Positions 1 through 16,015 of a DNA stretch of 64,000 nt are shown piece by piece. Under the pieces are notes generated by a model, which was not told the origin of the DNA, made no database searches, and saw only the letters and a program-made list of their open reading frames with translations. Both the position numbers and the translations under genes were made by a program. Source of the DNA: Phellopilus nigrolimitatus. Its lineage: Eukaryota > Basidiomycota > Agaricomycetes > Hymenochaetales > Hymenochaetaceae. The DNA lies in the NCBI GenBank assembly GCA_021029095.1, contig JAJOHG010000015.1:620001-684000 (forward strand). The letters run 5' to 3'. Position 1 is the stretch's first letter. Every line of letters starts with the position of its first letter.

Positions 1-1
1 G

Positions 2-112
2 CCCGGCGCAACCGTCGGCGAGTGGCAGCGCCGCGCACGCGCGGAGATCCTCGAGTCGCCCGTGCGCGTCAGCATGAAGTGGGGCCTTGCGTGGGCGACG
101 AAGCGGGCGTAG
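2..112 (+). CDS. C-terminal end of an unidentified protein (partial, 5' end outside window)
   Basis: The frame starting at base 2 is open from the window edge and ends in TAG at 110-112, giving 36 residues that end in WGLAWATKRA. Codon use is strongly GC-ending, like the other conserved genes here. I do not recognise the family from so short a tail. The stretch could also be a chance open frame, but its composition and its ending before an AT-richer, purine-rich 3' region (about 120-210) fit a real last exon. Confidence 0.4.
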   Translation, partial: PGATVGEWQRRARAEILESPVRVSMKWGLAWATKRA

Positions 113-4369
<4,257 letters not shown>

Positions 4370-4485
4370 CGTGCGTGTGAGGAGGGCGAGTAAAATTATT
4401 TTATTTTATTTTATTCATGTATGACATAAGCAGAGCACAGACTCGGACGCACGGCCGCCAGCGCACAAGTCAACGTCTCTCTTTC
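4370..4485. promoter_or_regulatory. Shared promoter between RPB10 and SEC62
   Basis: The 116 bp between the divergent start codons contain a TTTTA-type pentanucleotide tract near 4393-4415, the only AT-rich stretch here. It is the likely core promoter for both genes. This is inferred from position and composition only. Confidence 0.45.
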
Positions 4486-5443
4486 ATGGAGCAGCAGCAA
4501 AAGGCGCCGTCCGACATCCGCGCCGTCGTCGCCTTCCTCCGCGGGAGCAAGGCCGGCATCAAGACCCGCGTCGGCGTCCTCAACGGCAAGCGCGTCGACT
4601 ACTTCAAAGGCAAGGCCGCCGTCAAGGCCCTCCTCTCGCCCGCCTACGCCAAGCTCAAACGCGTGCCCCCCGTCCCCGACGAGGCCGCCGCCCTCGCGCT
4701 GCTCAACACCATCATCCCCTTCGCCTTCTACCTGCGCGTCGACCGCCCCGCCCCGCCCGGCGCGCCCGGCGCGCCCTCCGCGCCGTCCTCCGGCGGGCCC
4801 AAGCACCTCGCGCTCAACCCGCTGCAGACCTTCCGCGCGGGCGACCTCTACGCGTGGTTCTACGACGGGCCCCTCTGGACGACCTACCTCGGCGCGCTCG
4901 CCATGGTCGCGCTGCTCCTCGCCGGCGTCATGTTCCCGCTGTGGCCCCCGCCGCTGCGCCTCGGCGTGTGGTACCTCAGCATCGCCGTCCTCGCGCTCAT
5001 CGCGCTCTTCCTCGCCGTCGCCGTCCTCCGCCTCATCTTCTACGTCGCGAGCGTCGTCCTCGCCCCGCCCGGCATATGGGTCTTCCCCAAGCTCTTCGCG
5101 GACGTCGGCGTCGTGCGTTCTTCCTTCCCTCTTTTCTTCTTCTTCTACTCGAGTCCGCTGACGCAGCGACCTTTAGATCGAGTCGTTCATCCCCTTCTGG
5201 GAGTGGGACCTCCCCAAGAAGAAAAAGTCGAAGAAGCGCGCCGACGACGATGCAGGCGCGAAGAAGGACAGGAAGGGCAAGGGCAAGGAGCGCGCCGCCC
5301 CCGCAGACGCAGGCGCAGGCGCGGGCGCGGGTGCGTACATCGAGGAGGTCGAGTCCTCCGCCTCGAACGACTCGCGGCCCGCCACGGCCGCCGCCGCGCG
5401 CGTCACGGTCGAGGACGCGCCCGCGGACGAGGAGGAGGAGTAG
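4486..5443 (+). CDS. SEC62: Translocation protein Sec62
   Basis: Two exons, 4486-5112 and 5177-5443, with a 64 nt GT-AG intron, giving 297 residues. The order matches Sec62: a cytosolic N-terminus, then two hydrophobic segments (roughly residues 140-165 and 170-200) joined by MFPLWPPPLR, equivalent to the CYPLWP loop of yeast. Next comes WVFPKLFADVGV and, across the splice, IESFIPFWEWDLPKKKK. The C-terminus is lysine- and acid-rich. Sec62 acts with Sec63 and Sec61 in post-translational import into the ER. I chose the ATG at 4486 because the open frame upstream to 4417 has no family similarity and runs into the AT repeat. The next gene is convergent, with 213 bp between the stop codons. Confidence 0.93.
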
Positions 5444-5656
5444 GGAGGAGTAGGCCTGCAGGTGTCTTTGTTTTTTCCCTCTCTCTGGCTGGGTCTTATT
5501 TACTTTCTCTTCTCGACATCATTCATCTGTATCGGCAGCTCTGGCAAATAGTACCATTAATTTCACTATTTCTTTATATCTTACATACACTGCCCCTATG
5601 TACACCCCCGTCCACCCGTCCGCCCGTCCGTCCGTCCATCCGATCGATCGATCGAG

Positions 5657-7346
5657 TTACAACTTAGAATTCTTCAATCCCGTAACAAGCTCTGCGTCAG
5701 CATCAGCATCAGCGTCCGGTACGCCCGCAAGCGCCATCAGCCGGCGCATCACGCCCTCCTCGCTCTCGCCCTCGCGCGCGCACCACGCGCCCTCCTCGCC
5801 GCGCGCCACAACCCCGCGCCACGCAGCGCGCAGCGCGTCCAGGCTCTCATACACCCGCGGCACCCAGCGCGGCACGCGCTCGCGCGCGCCCGCAAACGCG
5901 TGCAGCGCATCGCGGTGCGCGAACTGCTCGTGCACGCCGAGGCGCGGCCACGCGCGCGCGAGGCGCGCAGGGTCTTCGCCAATCGCGGGGTCCGCAGACA
6001 GCGCCGCGGCGCGCGCTATGATAGCCTCCCTCTCGCGCGGGACGTCGAGCGCGCCCGGAGCGGAGAAGACGCGCGCGACGGCGCGCGCCTGCGCGGCGCA
6101 CAAGGGGAAGGGCGCGACCTTGAGCGGGAGCCCGACGAACGCGGCGCGGTCCGGCGGGAAGGCGGCGGTCAGCGGGAAGAGCCCCATTGCGAGCGGGAAG
6201 ACGTGTGCGCCGGAGCAGTGCAGGTGCGTCGGGAGCGGCTCCGTCTCCAAAGGCGAGGAGGGAGGGAGGCCGGGGAGCAGGTCGGGCGGCGCGAGGAAGG
6301 GGAAGGCGAGCACGTAGCCCGTCGCGAGGAAGACGTGGTCGATGTCTGTTTCGGGCGCGCGGCCGTCCGCGAAGTGCACCGTGCGCTCCCCGGGCGCGTC
6401 CTCGGAGAAGCGCACCGCGCGCCCGCGCAGCGTGACGTTGCCGCCCTCCTGCAGCGGCGCCGAGGACGCGGAGGTCGCGACGGCGCCGGCGCCCTCGTCC
6501 CGGGGTACGGCGTGCACGAGCGTCGCGCACACGGCGGCGAGCTCCGCGGCGAGGTCCGCGCCGGTCGGCCCGCCGCCGACGACGAGGACCTTCTTCCCCG
6601 CGAGCGCGGCGGGCGCCGCGCGGTACCACGCGGCGTGCGTGGCGCGCCCCGCGCGCTGCCACGCGGCGAGCCCCGGGAGCGGCGGGACGAAGGGCACGCG
6701 GTAGTGCCCGTTGGCGATGACGAGGCGGTCGTACAGGCGTTCTTCTTCCTCCACCTCCTCTTCTCCTTTCCCGCCTTCAGTGCCTTCTGCGCCTTCGGTG
6801 CCGGCGGCGGGCGCCGCCGCCGTGCGGGTGCGCACGGCCCACGCGGCGCCCGTCCAGCGCGCGGAGAGGAGCGTCGTGCGCAGGCGGATGTGGCGGCGCA
6901 GGCCGAAGCGGTCCGCGTACGCGCGCAGATACTCCGCGACGGCGGGCGCGCGCGGGAAGAGCGGCGTGCCCGGCGGGAAGCGCAGCCCCGGGAAGCGCAT
7001 GACGGGGTGCGGCAGGTTCGCGGTGATGCTTTCGTACAGCGGGCTGAGGGGCGGCGGCGCGTCCGGGTCCAGCGGGTCCGGCGGGGCGGGCGCGGGGTCG
7101 GGGAGCCTGCGGGGGTCGTTAGCTTATATTGTACATACATACATTGACGCATGGACGGACGCACCAGGTCCCGCCGACGTCGTGCCGCTGCTCGAGGGCG
7201 GTGACGCTCCAGCGCCCGGCGACGGCCTCGGGCGCGGAGGTGAGGACGTGCAGCGCGGCGAGCCCCGCGGCGCCGGCGCCGACGATGCAGATCGTCTGGC
7301 GGTCGTTAGAGTCGGTGGGGGCGGGGACGGGAGCGTGGTCGACCAT
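5657..7346 (-). CDS. Flavin-containing monooxygenase (FMO family)
   Basis: Two exons, 7165-7346 and 5657-7106, joined over a 58 nt intron, giving 543 residues. The N-terminus has the FAD Rossmann motif GAGAAG (about residue 23) and VGGTW at the splice. YESITANLPHPVMRFP follows, a typical FMO segment. Near the middle are the FMO fingerprint region ending in HAAWYR, the NADPH site VVGGGPTGADLA, and the FLATGY motif of N-hydroxylating and Baeyer-Villiger type enzymes. A glutamate-rich insert (EEEVEEEER) interrupts the first FAD domain and looks like low-complexity expansion. The enzyme is soluble, uses NADPH and O2 and oxidises N or S centres; the substrate cannot be told. It is head-to-head with SEC20, with 109 bp between starts. 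Very high GC makes large antisense open frames, which I ignored. Confidence 0.88.
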
Positions 7347-7455
7347 CGTCGCTTGTGCTGCTCTGGCTTATCATCGCAGAATGATTATAAGGTCGGAAGC
7401 AACCGGCCTGCCTCGCGCCATCCACGCTCCCTCTCGCGCCTTCGTCTTCCCAGCC
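7347..7455. promoter_or_regulatory. Shared promoter between the FMO gene and SEC20
   Basis: Only 109 bp separate the two start codons, so both genes must share one control region. It contains an AT-rich patch near 7365-7392 in an otherwise GC-rich setting. Confidence 0.4.
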
Positions 7456-8766
7456 ATGGCCCCCATCCCCCCGCGCACACCCGACCCCGCGCCCGAGCCC
7501 GCGCTCGAGCCTGAACCCGCCGCGCTCGTCGCCGCGCTGCGCCGGCGCGCGCGCGACCTGTCCGACGTCCAGCTCCCGCGCCTCCGCGCGTGCGCCGGCC
7601 CGCTCGCCGCGCAGCAGCGCCTCGCCGCCGAGCTGCGCGAGGACCTCGCCGCGTTCGACGCGCTCGTCGAGACGCTCGGCGTGCACGCGGACGACGCCGC
7701 GCGCCGGGCGGACCGCGCTGCGCTGGCGCACCTCGGCGACGAGTTCCGCGCGGCAGGCGAGAGGTGCGTCTCACCCCGTCTTCTATCTCCTCGCCGCTCA
7801 CGGCTCACCACCGCCCCGGCGGACAGGATGCGCAAAGACATGCGCGCGGCGCTCCTGCACTCGAAGAAAACCATCGACGCGCGCGCACGCACGAACCGCG
7901 ACCAGCTCTTCGGCGCCGCCGCCGCCTCCGCCTCCGCCGCGGCGGGCGCCAAGCGCGGGCAGGAGAAGGCCACGTACGTCCGCGCCCACCCCCACCTATG
8001 TGCTGTGCACGCGTGCTGACGGACGTCGACGCGCGCAGCGACGACGTCGTGATGCAGGCGAGCAACGACGTCACCGGCGCGCTGCGGCGCACCGTCGGGC
8101 TCATGCAGGCCGAGCTCGAGCGCTCCGTCCTCTCGCACCAGATGCTCGGTGCGTCCCTCCCTCCCCTCCCCTCCCCTCCCTTCCCGACCCACCTAACCCC
8201 TCCGCACCCCAGAGCAATCCACCGCGACGCTCCGCGCGACCTCCGCGCAGCACGACATGCTCGCGAGCGCGACGCGCGCCTCGCGCACGCTCGTCACGGC
8301 GCTCGCGCGCGCGGACTGGCTCGACCGCGCGCTCGTCGCCGCCGCGCTCGGCGTCTTCGTGCTCGTCGTGCTCTTCGTGCTCAAGCAGCGCGTGCTCGAC
8401 CGCGGCGTGCGCCTCGCGTTCTGGTGGACGCGCTTCCTGCCCGTGCCGCGCGCCGGCGGCGCCGTGCTGAGGGAGGAGGCGCGCGCCGCGGCGGCGGCGG
8501 CGGCGGGGAAGGCGGGGAAGGCGGGGGAGATGGCCTCTGTGCTCACGACGCACACGCCGCCCGCTGTGTCCCTGCCCGTCCCGACGCACCCGGAGCTCCT
8601 CTCGAATTCGCTGGCGGCGGCCTCCTCCGTTCCCAGCTCGATATCAGAAGGCCTGGCTTCCACCGCTGGCGCGACTACCGTAGCGACGTTATCGCCGTCT
8701 AGCACTAGCGCGCTGGACGGGCTGCTGGCTGAAAGCGCCGACGTCCTCCGGCACGCGGAGCTCTAG
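7456..8766 (+). CDS. SEC20: Sec20 / BNIP1-type SNARE
   Basis: Four exons: 7456-7763, 7827-7973, 8039-8148 and 8213-8766, with introns of 63-65 nt, giving 372 residues. The Sec20 domain lies in exons 3-4: ALRRTVGLMQAELERSV, then LEQSTATLRATS, then the SNARE-end segment leading into DWLDRALVAAALGVFVLVVL, a single membrane anchor at about residues 235-258. In yeast Sec20 forms the ER t-SNARE complex with Ufe1 and Use1 for Golgi-to-ER retrograde vesicles. An N-terminal helical part (about residues 20-120) precedes it. The C-terminal lumenal tail of over 100 residues is alanine- and serine-rich, with no HDEL-like end. The splice phases match exactly at all three introns. Confidence 0.85.
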
Positions 8767-9193
8767 CCCTGTGGGACTCTCGCACGTCTGCTACGGTTTC
8801 ATTGTAGTGTACTTTATAATTTTGCTGCATTTTGGGAGTTTATGTATTTATTATCAACGGGTTGAAAGAATACGCTTTATGATCGGCCCCTTGCACGGCC
8901 TAAGGATGCGTCGACTTCCGGATGCTCGATGCTCAATGCTAGTGTCTGTCAAGGCCATGCAAACGGTATTGCAAGGTCCGGCCTGCTGGTAATATTTTCG
9001 CCATTTTCCTCGAATCACCTTCCATGGGAACGCTGGCTGGCGAAGGATGCAGAAATCGCTTGCTATTCTATACAACGCAAATGTAATCTACACGTAGTTA
9101 GTGCCAACAACACACATTGAAAACCAAACGTCGAAAGAGAAAGAGAAAGCGAGAGAAAGGCAGAAAGCGCGGAAAGAGCACACAGACTGATTT

Positions 9194-11241
9194 TCACGCC
9201 GGCGCGTCTTCCCCGCCGCCGCCGCCGCCCAGCGTCATCTCGTCAAAGTCCTCCAGCAGCTCGTCAAGCCGCACCTCGGGGAAGTCGCCCTCCTCCTCCT
9301 CCCCGTCCGTCTCCTCGCCAGCCTCCACAGGCGCAGGCGCCGCAGCAGCGGGCGCGGGCGCGCCCTCGTCGACCTCCATCGCGCCCTCCCCAGTGCCCGC
9401 GCCCGCGCCGCGCCGGCGCGTCTTCCCGCCTGCCAGCCCCGAGCCCGCCTTCGCCGCGGGGGCACCCGGCGCCTTGTACAGGTTCACCGCCGCGCGCATC
9501 TCCTCGTCCTCCTCGATGTCGCGCAGGAACAGCTCGTAGTCCTCCTCGACCTTCTTCTGGTCGCGCCCGCCCATGCGCCCGATCACGCCCGCGGGCGCCG
9601 CCTGGCCCTTCTCCGCCGCGCCGCGCCGCGCACCCTCCCTCGCGCCCTCCCTCGCGCCCTCCGCGCCCTCGTCCGCCCCGGCGCCGGCGCCGTCCTTCGC
9701 CATGCTCTTGAGGCGCCACTGCCGCGCGCGCGTCTTCTTCCGCCGGTGCGGGTACGCCTTGCGCACGAGCACCACGTCCGGCACGCGCGCGGGCGGCAGC
9801 GCCGCGAACGCGTCCGAGTTCAGATTCGCCGCGGACAGGTGGTACCCCAGCACCGCGTCCCCGGGCTGCAGGATGCCGCCCAGGTGCGTGCGCGTGTGGT
9901 AGATCTGCGCCGGCGCGCCCGCGTCGTCGTCGCCGTAGTCCATGCTATCCCCGCCGGGCGCGTTGGAGGAGGAGCGGAAGGCGCCGTTCAGCGCGACCTG
10001 CGCGTCCGCGAGGACCCACTTCCCGCGCGTCGGGCCGGACGGCTCGACGTCGAGCACGGTGAACTCGACGAGCGCGGCGACGCTCGCGAGCGCCTCGAAC
10101 GGCGCGCGCCAGAACACGCCCCCGGCGACGTCCGCGCTCTGCAGCGTCGCGGGGTCGAGCAGGTGCAGCGCGGCGCCGACGCGCGTGCACAGCGTCAGCG
10201 GCGCGATGTTCGACAGCGCGCGCGCCTGCCGCGGCGCGAGGCACACGAGGTCGTCCTTGCAGATCGGCGCGAGCTCGACGGAGTACGTGAACTTGTAGCT
10301 CGACGTGCCCGAGTGCGTGTCCGTCGAGAGGAGCTGCTCGGAGGACTTGGTGCGCACGGGCACGACGCCGGCGAGGAACTCGACCATGCGGATGGCGTGG
10401 CTGCGCTGCGCGTAGAAGAAGTCGAGCCCGTCGCGCACCTCCTTCACGGCGATCGTCTCCTTCTGCGCGCCGTGCTTGAGGATGAGCTGCTCGAGGAAGA
10501 GGAACGTGCGCTTGTGCGGGACCTTCTGCCGCACCTGCACGAGCGCCTTCCACGTGTTCTTCGCCGCGAGCTTCGCGCAGTCCGGGCACTGCGTGTACTG
10601 CACGAGGTACTCGACCTGGAACACCTGCTGCAGGATCGTCGACGTAAACACCTGCCCAATTCATTGGAATCAAGTCAATAAGAAACTGATATGAGAGAGT
10701 GAGGGAGGGGCGCACCTCTTTTTGGATAGTCAGCTTGACTTTTATGCGCTTCGAGTGCGGCTCGGTCCAGATGAAGCCTGCGTCGATGAGGCGGACCCGG
10801 TTCAGGCCTTTCAGCTTCTTCAGGCAGATCGCGAGCAGCTCGCGCGACTCGGGCGCTGCGATCGTCCATGTCTGCGGCGGCGCGAAGAACCGCTCGCAGT
10901 TCCTACAGAACGAGAGAGTCGCTTTTTTTTTTTTGGTCCGTGAAAGTCAATCAGTGTATGCGGTACGAGGCAGGAAGCGGGGAACAGTACATTGTTTTGG
11001 AATGCCCTCTGTGATGTCCACGCTGTCCTCGGCACTCAGCACGATTCCTTCCCCTCCTCAAAACAGAAAAATGCTCACGAATTGCGCAGGCATGCGAGGC
11101 AGAGGTTGGCAGAGTTGGGCTCGATCGGGGTGCCTAGGATCCAAATCGTCAGTGTGATCCAGGAAGACAGAGACAGCCAGGATCCATACCGCAGTCGGCG
11201 CAGAGCACGCGATGCACGGGCGGCGCGGCAACGAACTCCAT
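9194..11241 (-). CDS. NMD3: 60S ribosomal export protein Nmd3
   Basis: Five exons: 11190-11241, 11079-11133, 10991-11022, 10716-10921 and 9194-10651, giving 600 residues. The N-terminus carries the four zinc-binding CxxC pairs: LCADCG, LCLACL, FCRNCE and QCPDCA. SRELLAICLKKLKGL and IWTEPHSKRIKVKLT are Nmd3 hallmarks. RSHAIRMVEFL, THSGTSSYKF and HLGGILQPGD follow. Nmd3 is the Crm1/Xpo1 adaptor that loads on pre-60S subunits. The C-terminus is rich in alanine and acidic residues and holds a candidate nuclear export signal near LDELLEDFDEMTL. The acceptor of exon 4 follows a run of about 12 A residues, unusual for an intron end, but only that choice keeps the frame and restores SFCRNCERF. It is head-to-head with the Clr2-domain gene. 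Confidence 0.95.
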
Positions 11242-11426
11242 GGCGAGCTCGACAGCGCAGGTCGTCGGCGTCGGTGAGTAAGTGCTTGTATGCAACTTTT
11301 TTGGCTGACTAGCAAGGACGCAGTCTTACGCAATCACGTCACGTGGTACCTCCGCATTTACTCATCACGGAGTCATTTACGCGCAGCTCGACGCGCTCCA
11401 GCACAACTTGCCTTCCGACCACCGTC

Positions 11427-12311
11427 ATGGCGGCTGCTGATGCCTACAGCGGTGACCCCTTATACCTGACGGTCGTCGACAATCTCGTCACTATTACAGA
11501 CTCGGATGGGTCCTTCGACAGGCTGCCACGGAGCAAAGAGCGCGTGGTGCTCGAGGACGGCACAGTCAATTACCTCGCCGCAGCAGACCCAGACACGGAC
11601 GCGCGCTGGCGCGACAAGATAGCCACGTTCCTCATCATGGAGGGCGCTTGGCACGACCTGCGTAAGTGCTGCTGAGCAGTCTGTCACTCGCGAGTCGATG
11701 TCCTCATGCGTTCCACTGCACGATTTATTAAGCCCGCCAACGCCATTACATCTTGACCGCGTTCCCACGTGGTTACAGGCTGTATACGCATCGGAAGGGC
11801 GACAAGAGCAATCCCCGTCAAGACTCTTATTTGTATGGTGTGTAGCATTGATTTTTGGACTCGAGAGCGTCAGGCCAAGATACTGACCTTGATGGATCTC
11901 CAACCCAGGTTCAACGACCTGCAAGGTGTTCCGCTCTCCTGAGGTGTGTACGCAACCCCTCTCCCGCACAGCATCTGTTCTTCCCTGTCTCTGACTAACT
12001 CGTTGCCTTCGTCCCGACAGGAGTTCGTTCTCCACGCGAAATGGCTTGCGTACGGCCAGCCACGCGACCATTCTAATCGCACCCTGTGCGGCTGCCATTA
12101 CTGCTCCGGCACGCTTCGGTCAGAGATATCAGAGATGCTGAAGGCGGCGGTGAGCCATCTGAATTCGGAGCGACCCCCGACTGAGGGTGGGCGGCCTGGC
12201 ATGCGGTCGCGCAAGGTGCCAGTGCTTGCGAAAGACTACACCAACCTCGATGCAAGCGGGAGTACCTCCAGGCGGGTGAAATCGACCGTCTTTACTCATG
12301 TGGAAAAATGA
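11427..12311 (+). CDS. Small protein with a Clr2-type (transcription silencing) N-terminal domain
   Basis: Four exons: 11427-11661, 11733-11837, 11909-11943 and 12021-12311, giving 221 residues. Three features match the N-terminal domain of cryptic loci regulator Clr2: FPRGYRLYTHRKG, then QDSYLYG followed over two splices by FRSPEEFVLHAKWL, then the cysteine cluster LCGCHYCSG. In fission yeast Clr2 is part of the SHREC deacetylase complex that silences heterochromatin. This protein is much shorter than S. pombe Clr2 and ends about 70 residues after the cysteines, so it may be a stand-alone domain. Exon 3 is only 35 nt. The domain assignment rests on my memory of the family pattern and not on a search. 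Confidence 0.6.
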
Positions 12312-12618
12312 GCTTCGAGGGACGTTCGAATGTTTTCTGATTATCTTCCGTTATGTATGTGTGACTCGACTGCTTTCGTTTGTGCTATCGCTTTGGGCTC
12401 CCGGAGGTTATATGGCTTCACTTCTCTCATTCTAATATACTAGCCCAGTTTGTGATTGTATGATGTACATTTATTTCTGCATGTATAGTGGTTGTTGTAT
12501 AAATTTATCTACTTGTCACAAGATAGGGAATTCTATAAATGGAATGAATGTGACATCTTATATCTATTTTTTTTCCTTTTCTCGATCTCGACGCCGTCCC
12601 TCCCGCCCAAACGGCGCC

Positions 12619-13893
12619 ATGCTCGCCCGCCTCTGTCGCCGCCGCCAGAGCCCGCCATTCTCCCATTCCCTCCTTCTTCCCCGCCCGAGTCAAGCGCGAT
12701 GTTATACACAACAGCGCACTGCGCGCACGCCACGCTCGGCACCGCAGGCCTCAACGACGAACCCGTCCCCGGGCGCACAGCGCAAGAACCGCGTGCTTCC
12801 CTCCACCACCGCGGCGCCGCCCGCCCCTGGCGCACGCACAGGCGCCAGCGTGAAGTCCCGGCCCCCCATCCCCGGCGCCGCCGCCGAGGACACGAAAGCG
12901 TTCGTCCAGGTGCGCCGGGCGGCGGCCGCGCGCGAGATGGAGCAGTCCGGCGAGCAGATCGACAGGCTGCGGATGTCGATCAAGGCAGGCATGGAGCCCT
13001 GGGCGAGCAAGGCGTTTCTCTTGGGTGCGTTGCCGCCCTCCCGCACTTCTCTGTGGACTTCGTGAACTCATCGCCGAGCTGGACCTGTGGCAGACCTCCG
13101 CATACCGTCGAAGGAGACGAGCGTGAAGGCGCTGCGGGACAACTTCAAGAACAACGTGCAGAACATCCTTAGGTGCGCCGCGGAGCTGCGTGCCTCCTTA
13201 TCTTACTTCATTCATGATGCATCTATAAGCTAGCATGTTTCGCCTTGCGAACGACTTCGCGTTCCCCGGAATCGTAACGAAATGGCGTATACACCCGCAG
13301 CTCTTCCGCGCAAAGTCGACCAGCGACGGTGCGTGGGTTGCACCGTTCCGGCACGACCTACTTGACATATACACGCGCATCAACCGCGCCATCGCCGCGT
13401 ACGTCCGCCCTCCCCTCCTGACCCGCACTCCCGTATCTAACGTCCAGCGCGCAGCGGCGACCCGAAGCCCATAACGAAGTTCACCGCGTATGAGTACCAG
13501 CAGCACGCGATGCAGCTGCTGCACCGCAGCGCGCGCAGCACGGCGGGCACGGGGCGCACGCACAGCTGGGAGCTCCAGAAGCTGCTCGCGCCCGTGCAGA
13601 TCCTCTCGCTGCGCGCGTACCCGCTGTACCACGCGCCCGAGGAGCCCAGGTACGGCAACCGTCTCTGCGCGCAGGCGCTCGTGCGCTTCGAGACGCTGCA
13701 GACGCTCACGGTGCGCAACGCACGCGGGCAGGTCATCCGCCCCGACGGCACCGTCGCGGAGGAGGGCTACGCTCCTGAGCCGCGCAGGGTGCTGGAGTAT
13801 TTGGTATGCGAGAACAAGATGTTCTACCAGGATGGGTGGTACATCCGTGACCAGATGTTTGAAGGCGTGAAGCCAAATTATAAGGATGTCTGA
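12619..13893 (+). CDS. MBA1: Mitochondrial MBA1 / mL45-like protein (Tim44-like domain)
   Basis: Four exons: 12619-13024, 13094-13172, 13234-13398 and 13455-13893, with introns of 56-69 nt, giving 362 residues. The N-terminus (MLARLCRRRQSPPF) is arginine-rich without acids, as expected for a mitochondrial presequence. After a disordered proline-rich region come SVKALRDNFKNNVQNIL, the conserved linker to the domain, and then an alpha/beta domain with LCAQALVRFETLQTLTVRN, EYLVCENKMFYQDGWYIRDQ and a short tail. This layout fits yeast Mba1 and the ribosomal protein mL45, which tether the mitoribosome to the inner membrane for co-translational insertion. I cannot separate receptor from structural ribosomal role here. 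It is convergent with the next gene. Confidence 0.6.
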
Positions 13894-14128
13894 CATGATT
13901 GAGAGCTACCTAGTATCTACAGATAAAAGTAACGTGGGCCCAATTTCACAATGCAAACTTTTTAAAGAAAAGAAACCGCGAGCGAGGGCCGTGTTTCCAA
14001 CAACGTGTACAACACAAGGGGCTTTTAGGCCCTTTACATTCACTAATCCTTCCGGTCTATGCCTATCATGGGTGAACGTATAAGGGCAGTTACTAGCACG
14101 TCAATATCCAAGAATGTCCGCTACTGGC

Positions 14129-16015
14129 TTATGGAGGTGACTCCCGGTTCCTGCCTGTATCTATTTGTCCCTGCACTCGACGCATGCCCTCTTGCGCTTC
14201 CTGTGCCTGCGCCCTGTTCCCAAGCGAGCGCAGTCCCATATTCGAGAGCGAGTAACACCTCAGCGCGTCTTCAAGCTGGCCTAACTCCTGCAGCATCCAC
14301 ATAAGCATCCCCAAAGTCGACGAACAAAGACTAGCCGACGCACCTCGTAATAGATCGCTGCATTGAACAGCACCGCGGTGTACGTCTGGTCGCACAGAGC
14401 GAGCTCGGCGCCGTTGTCGGGCTCGCCGTCCTTCGGCGAGCCGTGCGCCTTGTGCGCCGAGCTGTACAGGTTCATCGCGCGCTGCATCACACGCGGTATG
14501 TCGCGCGCGAGCATCGGGTTGTCCGGCCGCTGGCGGCGCAGCGCCATCAGCAGGGCCATGTGCGCGCACTCCACCTGCAGAGCCTGGCAGAGTTCCGCGG
14601 GCGCGGCCGGCACGGGAGGCCGCTTGTTCTGGGCTTTGGGTTGCACGAGCAGGTTGGAGGCGACGCGGTAGAGTGTTATGGCAGGCCTAATGGTAGGTCG
14701 TTTTAAAGCGTTCGTTGGTTTAGCGCTCTCGCTATTTGAAATAGAAAGGAAAAAATGTACCCTGCTTTACCTTGCCGTGCATAAAATGAGGCTAGTCGTT
14801 CTATTGGTGCCACCAACTCTGTCTTCGTCAAAGATACCCATGCCGGGAGGCCAAGTTGTGCATTCTCCGAACCCGGGCTGAAGACATCGCGCAAAGCATG
14901 CTCACGGCTCTGCTCTCGTCTGTTTTCTACAGACTTAACAGCACTGTCTTCTGATTCGCCTTTTTCTTCAGCTGTTTTTTGGGAGGCAGAGGGTGCGCTA
15001 TCGGTGTTAATGAATCCTCCACGCCGCGTGTCAGGTACGAGATCATACTCGTCACGTACCACGCGCAGCACCTCCTCCATCGCGTAGCTCAGCCAATGCT
15101 CCTCTTCTGCAGGGCGCGCGAGCATCTCAGCCATGTCGCCGAGCTTTAGTGCTAGCGCGACTGCACGCATGCGTTCCCGAGTGGTCGGGGTGGGATGCGC
15201 GGCACTATATTCCTCAGGACCTGTCACACCTGATGGCGAACTACGTAACGAGCGAAATACAGGAGGTTCATGCCCAGTTGATCCAGACGGCGAGGATGAA
15301 GATGAGGATGAGGAGGGTGACGGCGAGGACGAGACTTGCAGACTTGGGACGAGAAGCGCAATGGCCGCACTGAGGACAGCGTAGGCTTGCTCGAACTCGC
15401 GATCAGCTTCGAGAACTTCGGCGAGGACGATGGCAATCCCGGAGATTTTGAGGTAAGGTTCGGGAGAAAGGGCTGAGGAGGGAAGAGTTCGCACGACCTC
15501 CCAGGCTCTTTACAATCCATAAAAATGTAAATGGATTGTAGGAAAGCACTATAAAATAGCGAAGAGCACACGCACTTCATCAGATGTCTCTGGCTCAACT
15601 TCAGGTCATCCCTCTCTTTGGCCCGCAGTCCAGATCTCAGGTCGCCTCGCACCTCCTTTGGCCACATTGTCAGTGTCGCGTAAAACTCATAACTGAGGAT
15701 AGGGTTAAAGTATACGCAAAATAGCAATTACATGACTTACAGGCCCCAAGCCGTTGCGGCCACGCCAACAGCCAGCAGCGCCCCGAGAATCTTCGAGATG
15801 GGGATATGAGAGCTTAGGCTGTCCGATGGCAAAGAATTCTTGCTGCTGCTAAACGTTCTTGTGTGTTGTGCTCCTCGGAAACTTGATGATCGAGGTAATT
15901 CATGAGAAATCGCCTTCTTGCGCTGAAAAGTCCTCAGATTTGAAGAAAACATTCTTCGCGCATATTTTTCATCCAGCGCAAGAGGCTTCTTGAGCAAGTT
16001 TATTCGCGAAAGCAT
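14129..16015 (-). CDS. MGR3: Mgr3-like mitochondrial TPR protein, conserved copy (paralog 1)
   Basis: Five exons: 15741-16015, 15576-15692, 14761-15507, 14344-14686 and 14129-14287, giving 546 residues. It starts with a basic presequence (MLSRINLLKKPL) and has one membrane span (ISKILGALLAVGVAATAW) ending exon 1. The TPR part follows: MWPKEVRGDLRSGL, AWEVVRTLPSSALSPEPY, and a last repeat in exon 5 (QLEDALRCYSLSNMGLRSLG). Yeast Mgr3 is an inner-membrane TPR adaptor that brings substrates to the i-AAA protease Yme1 together with Mgr1. An upstream in-frame ATG at 16177 would add 54 residues; I prefer 16015 because it starts the presequence. Coding exons are GC-rich, unlike the two diverged paralogs next door. 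It is head-to-head with paralog 2. Confidence 0.78.

Noticed and set aside
4417..4485. Upstream start that would extend Sec62 by 23 residues
   Set aside because: The extension lies beside an AT repeat, has no family similarity, and the ATG at 4486 starts the conserved region.
5847..7164. Long arginine/alanine-rich open frames opposite or out of frame with the FMO gene
   Set aside because: They are shadows created by very high GC; the protein composition is extreme and no family motif appears.
8101..8705. Open frames of 160-170 codons antisense to SEC20
   Set aside because: Same GC artefact; the sense strand gives a complete Sec20 with four phased exons.
9746..10681. 311-codon arginine-rich frame antisense to NMD3
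   Set aside because: Composition bias only; Nmd3 on the other strand is fully supported.
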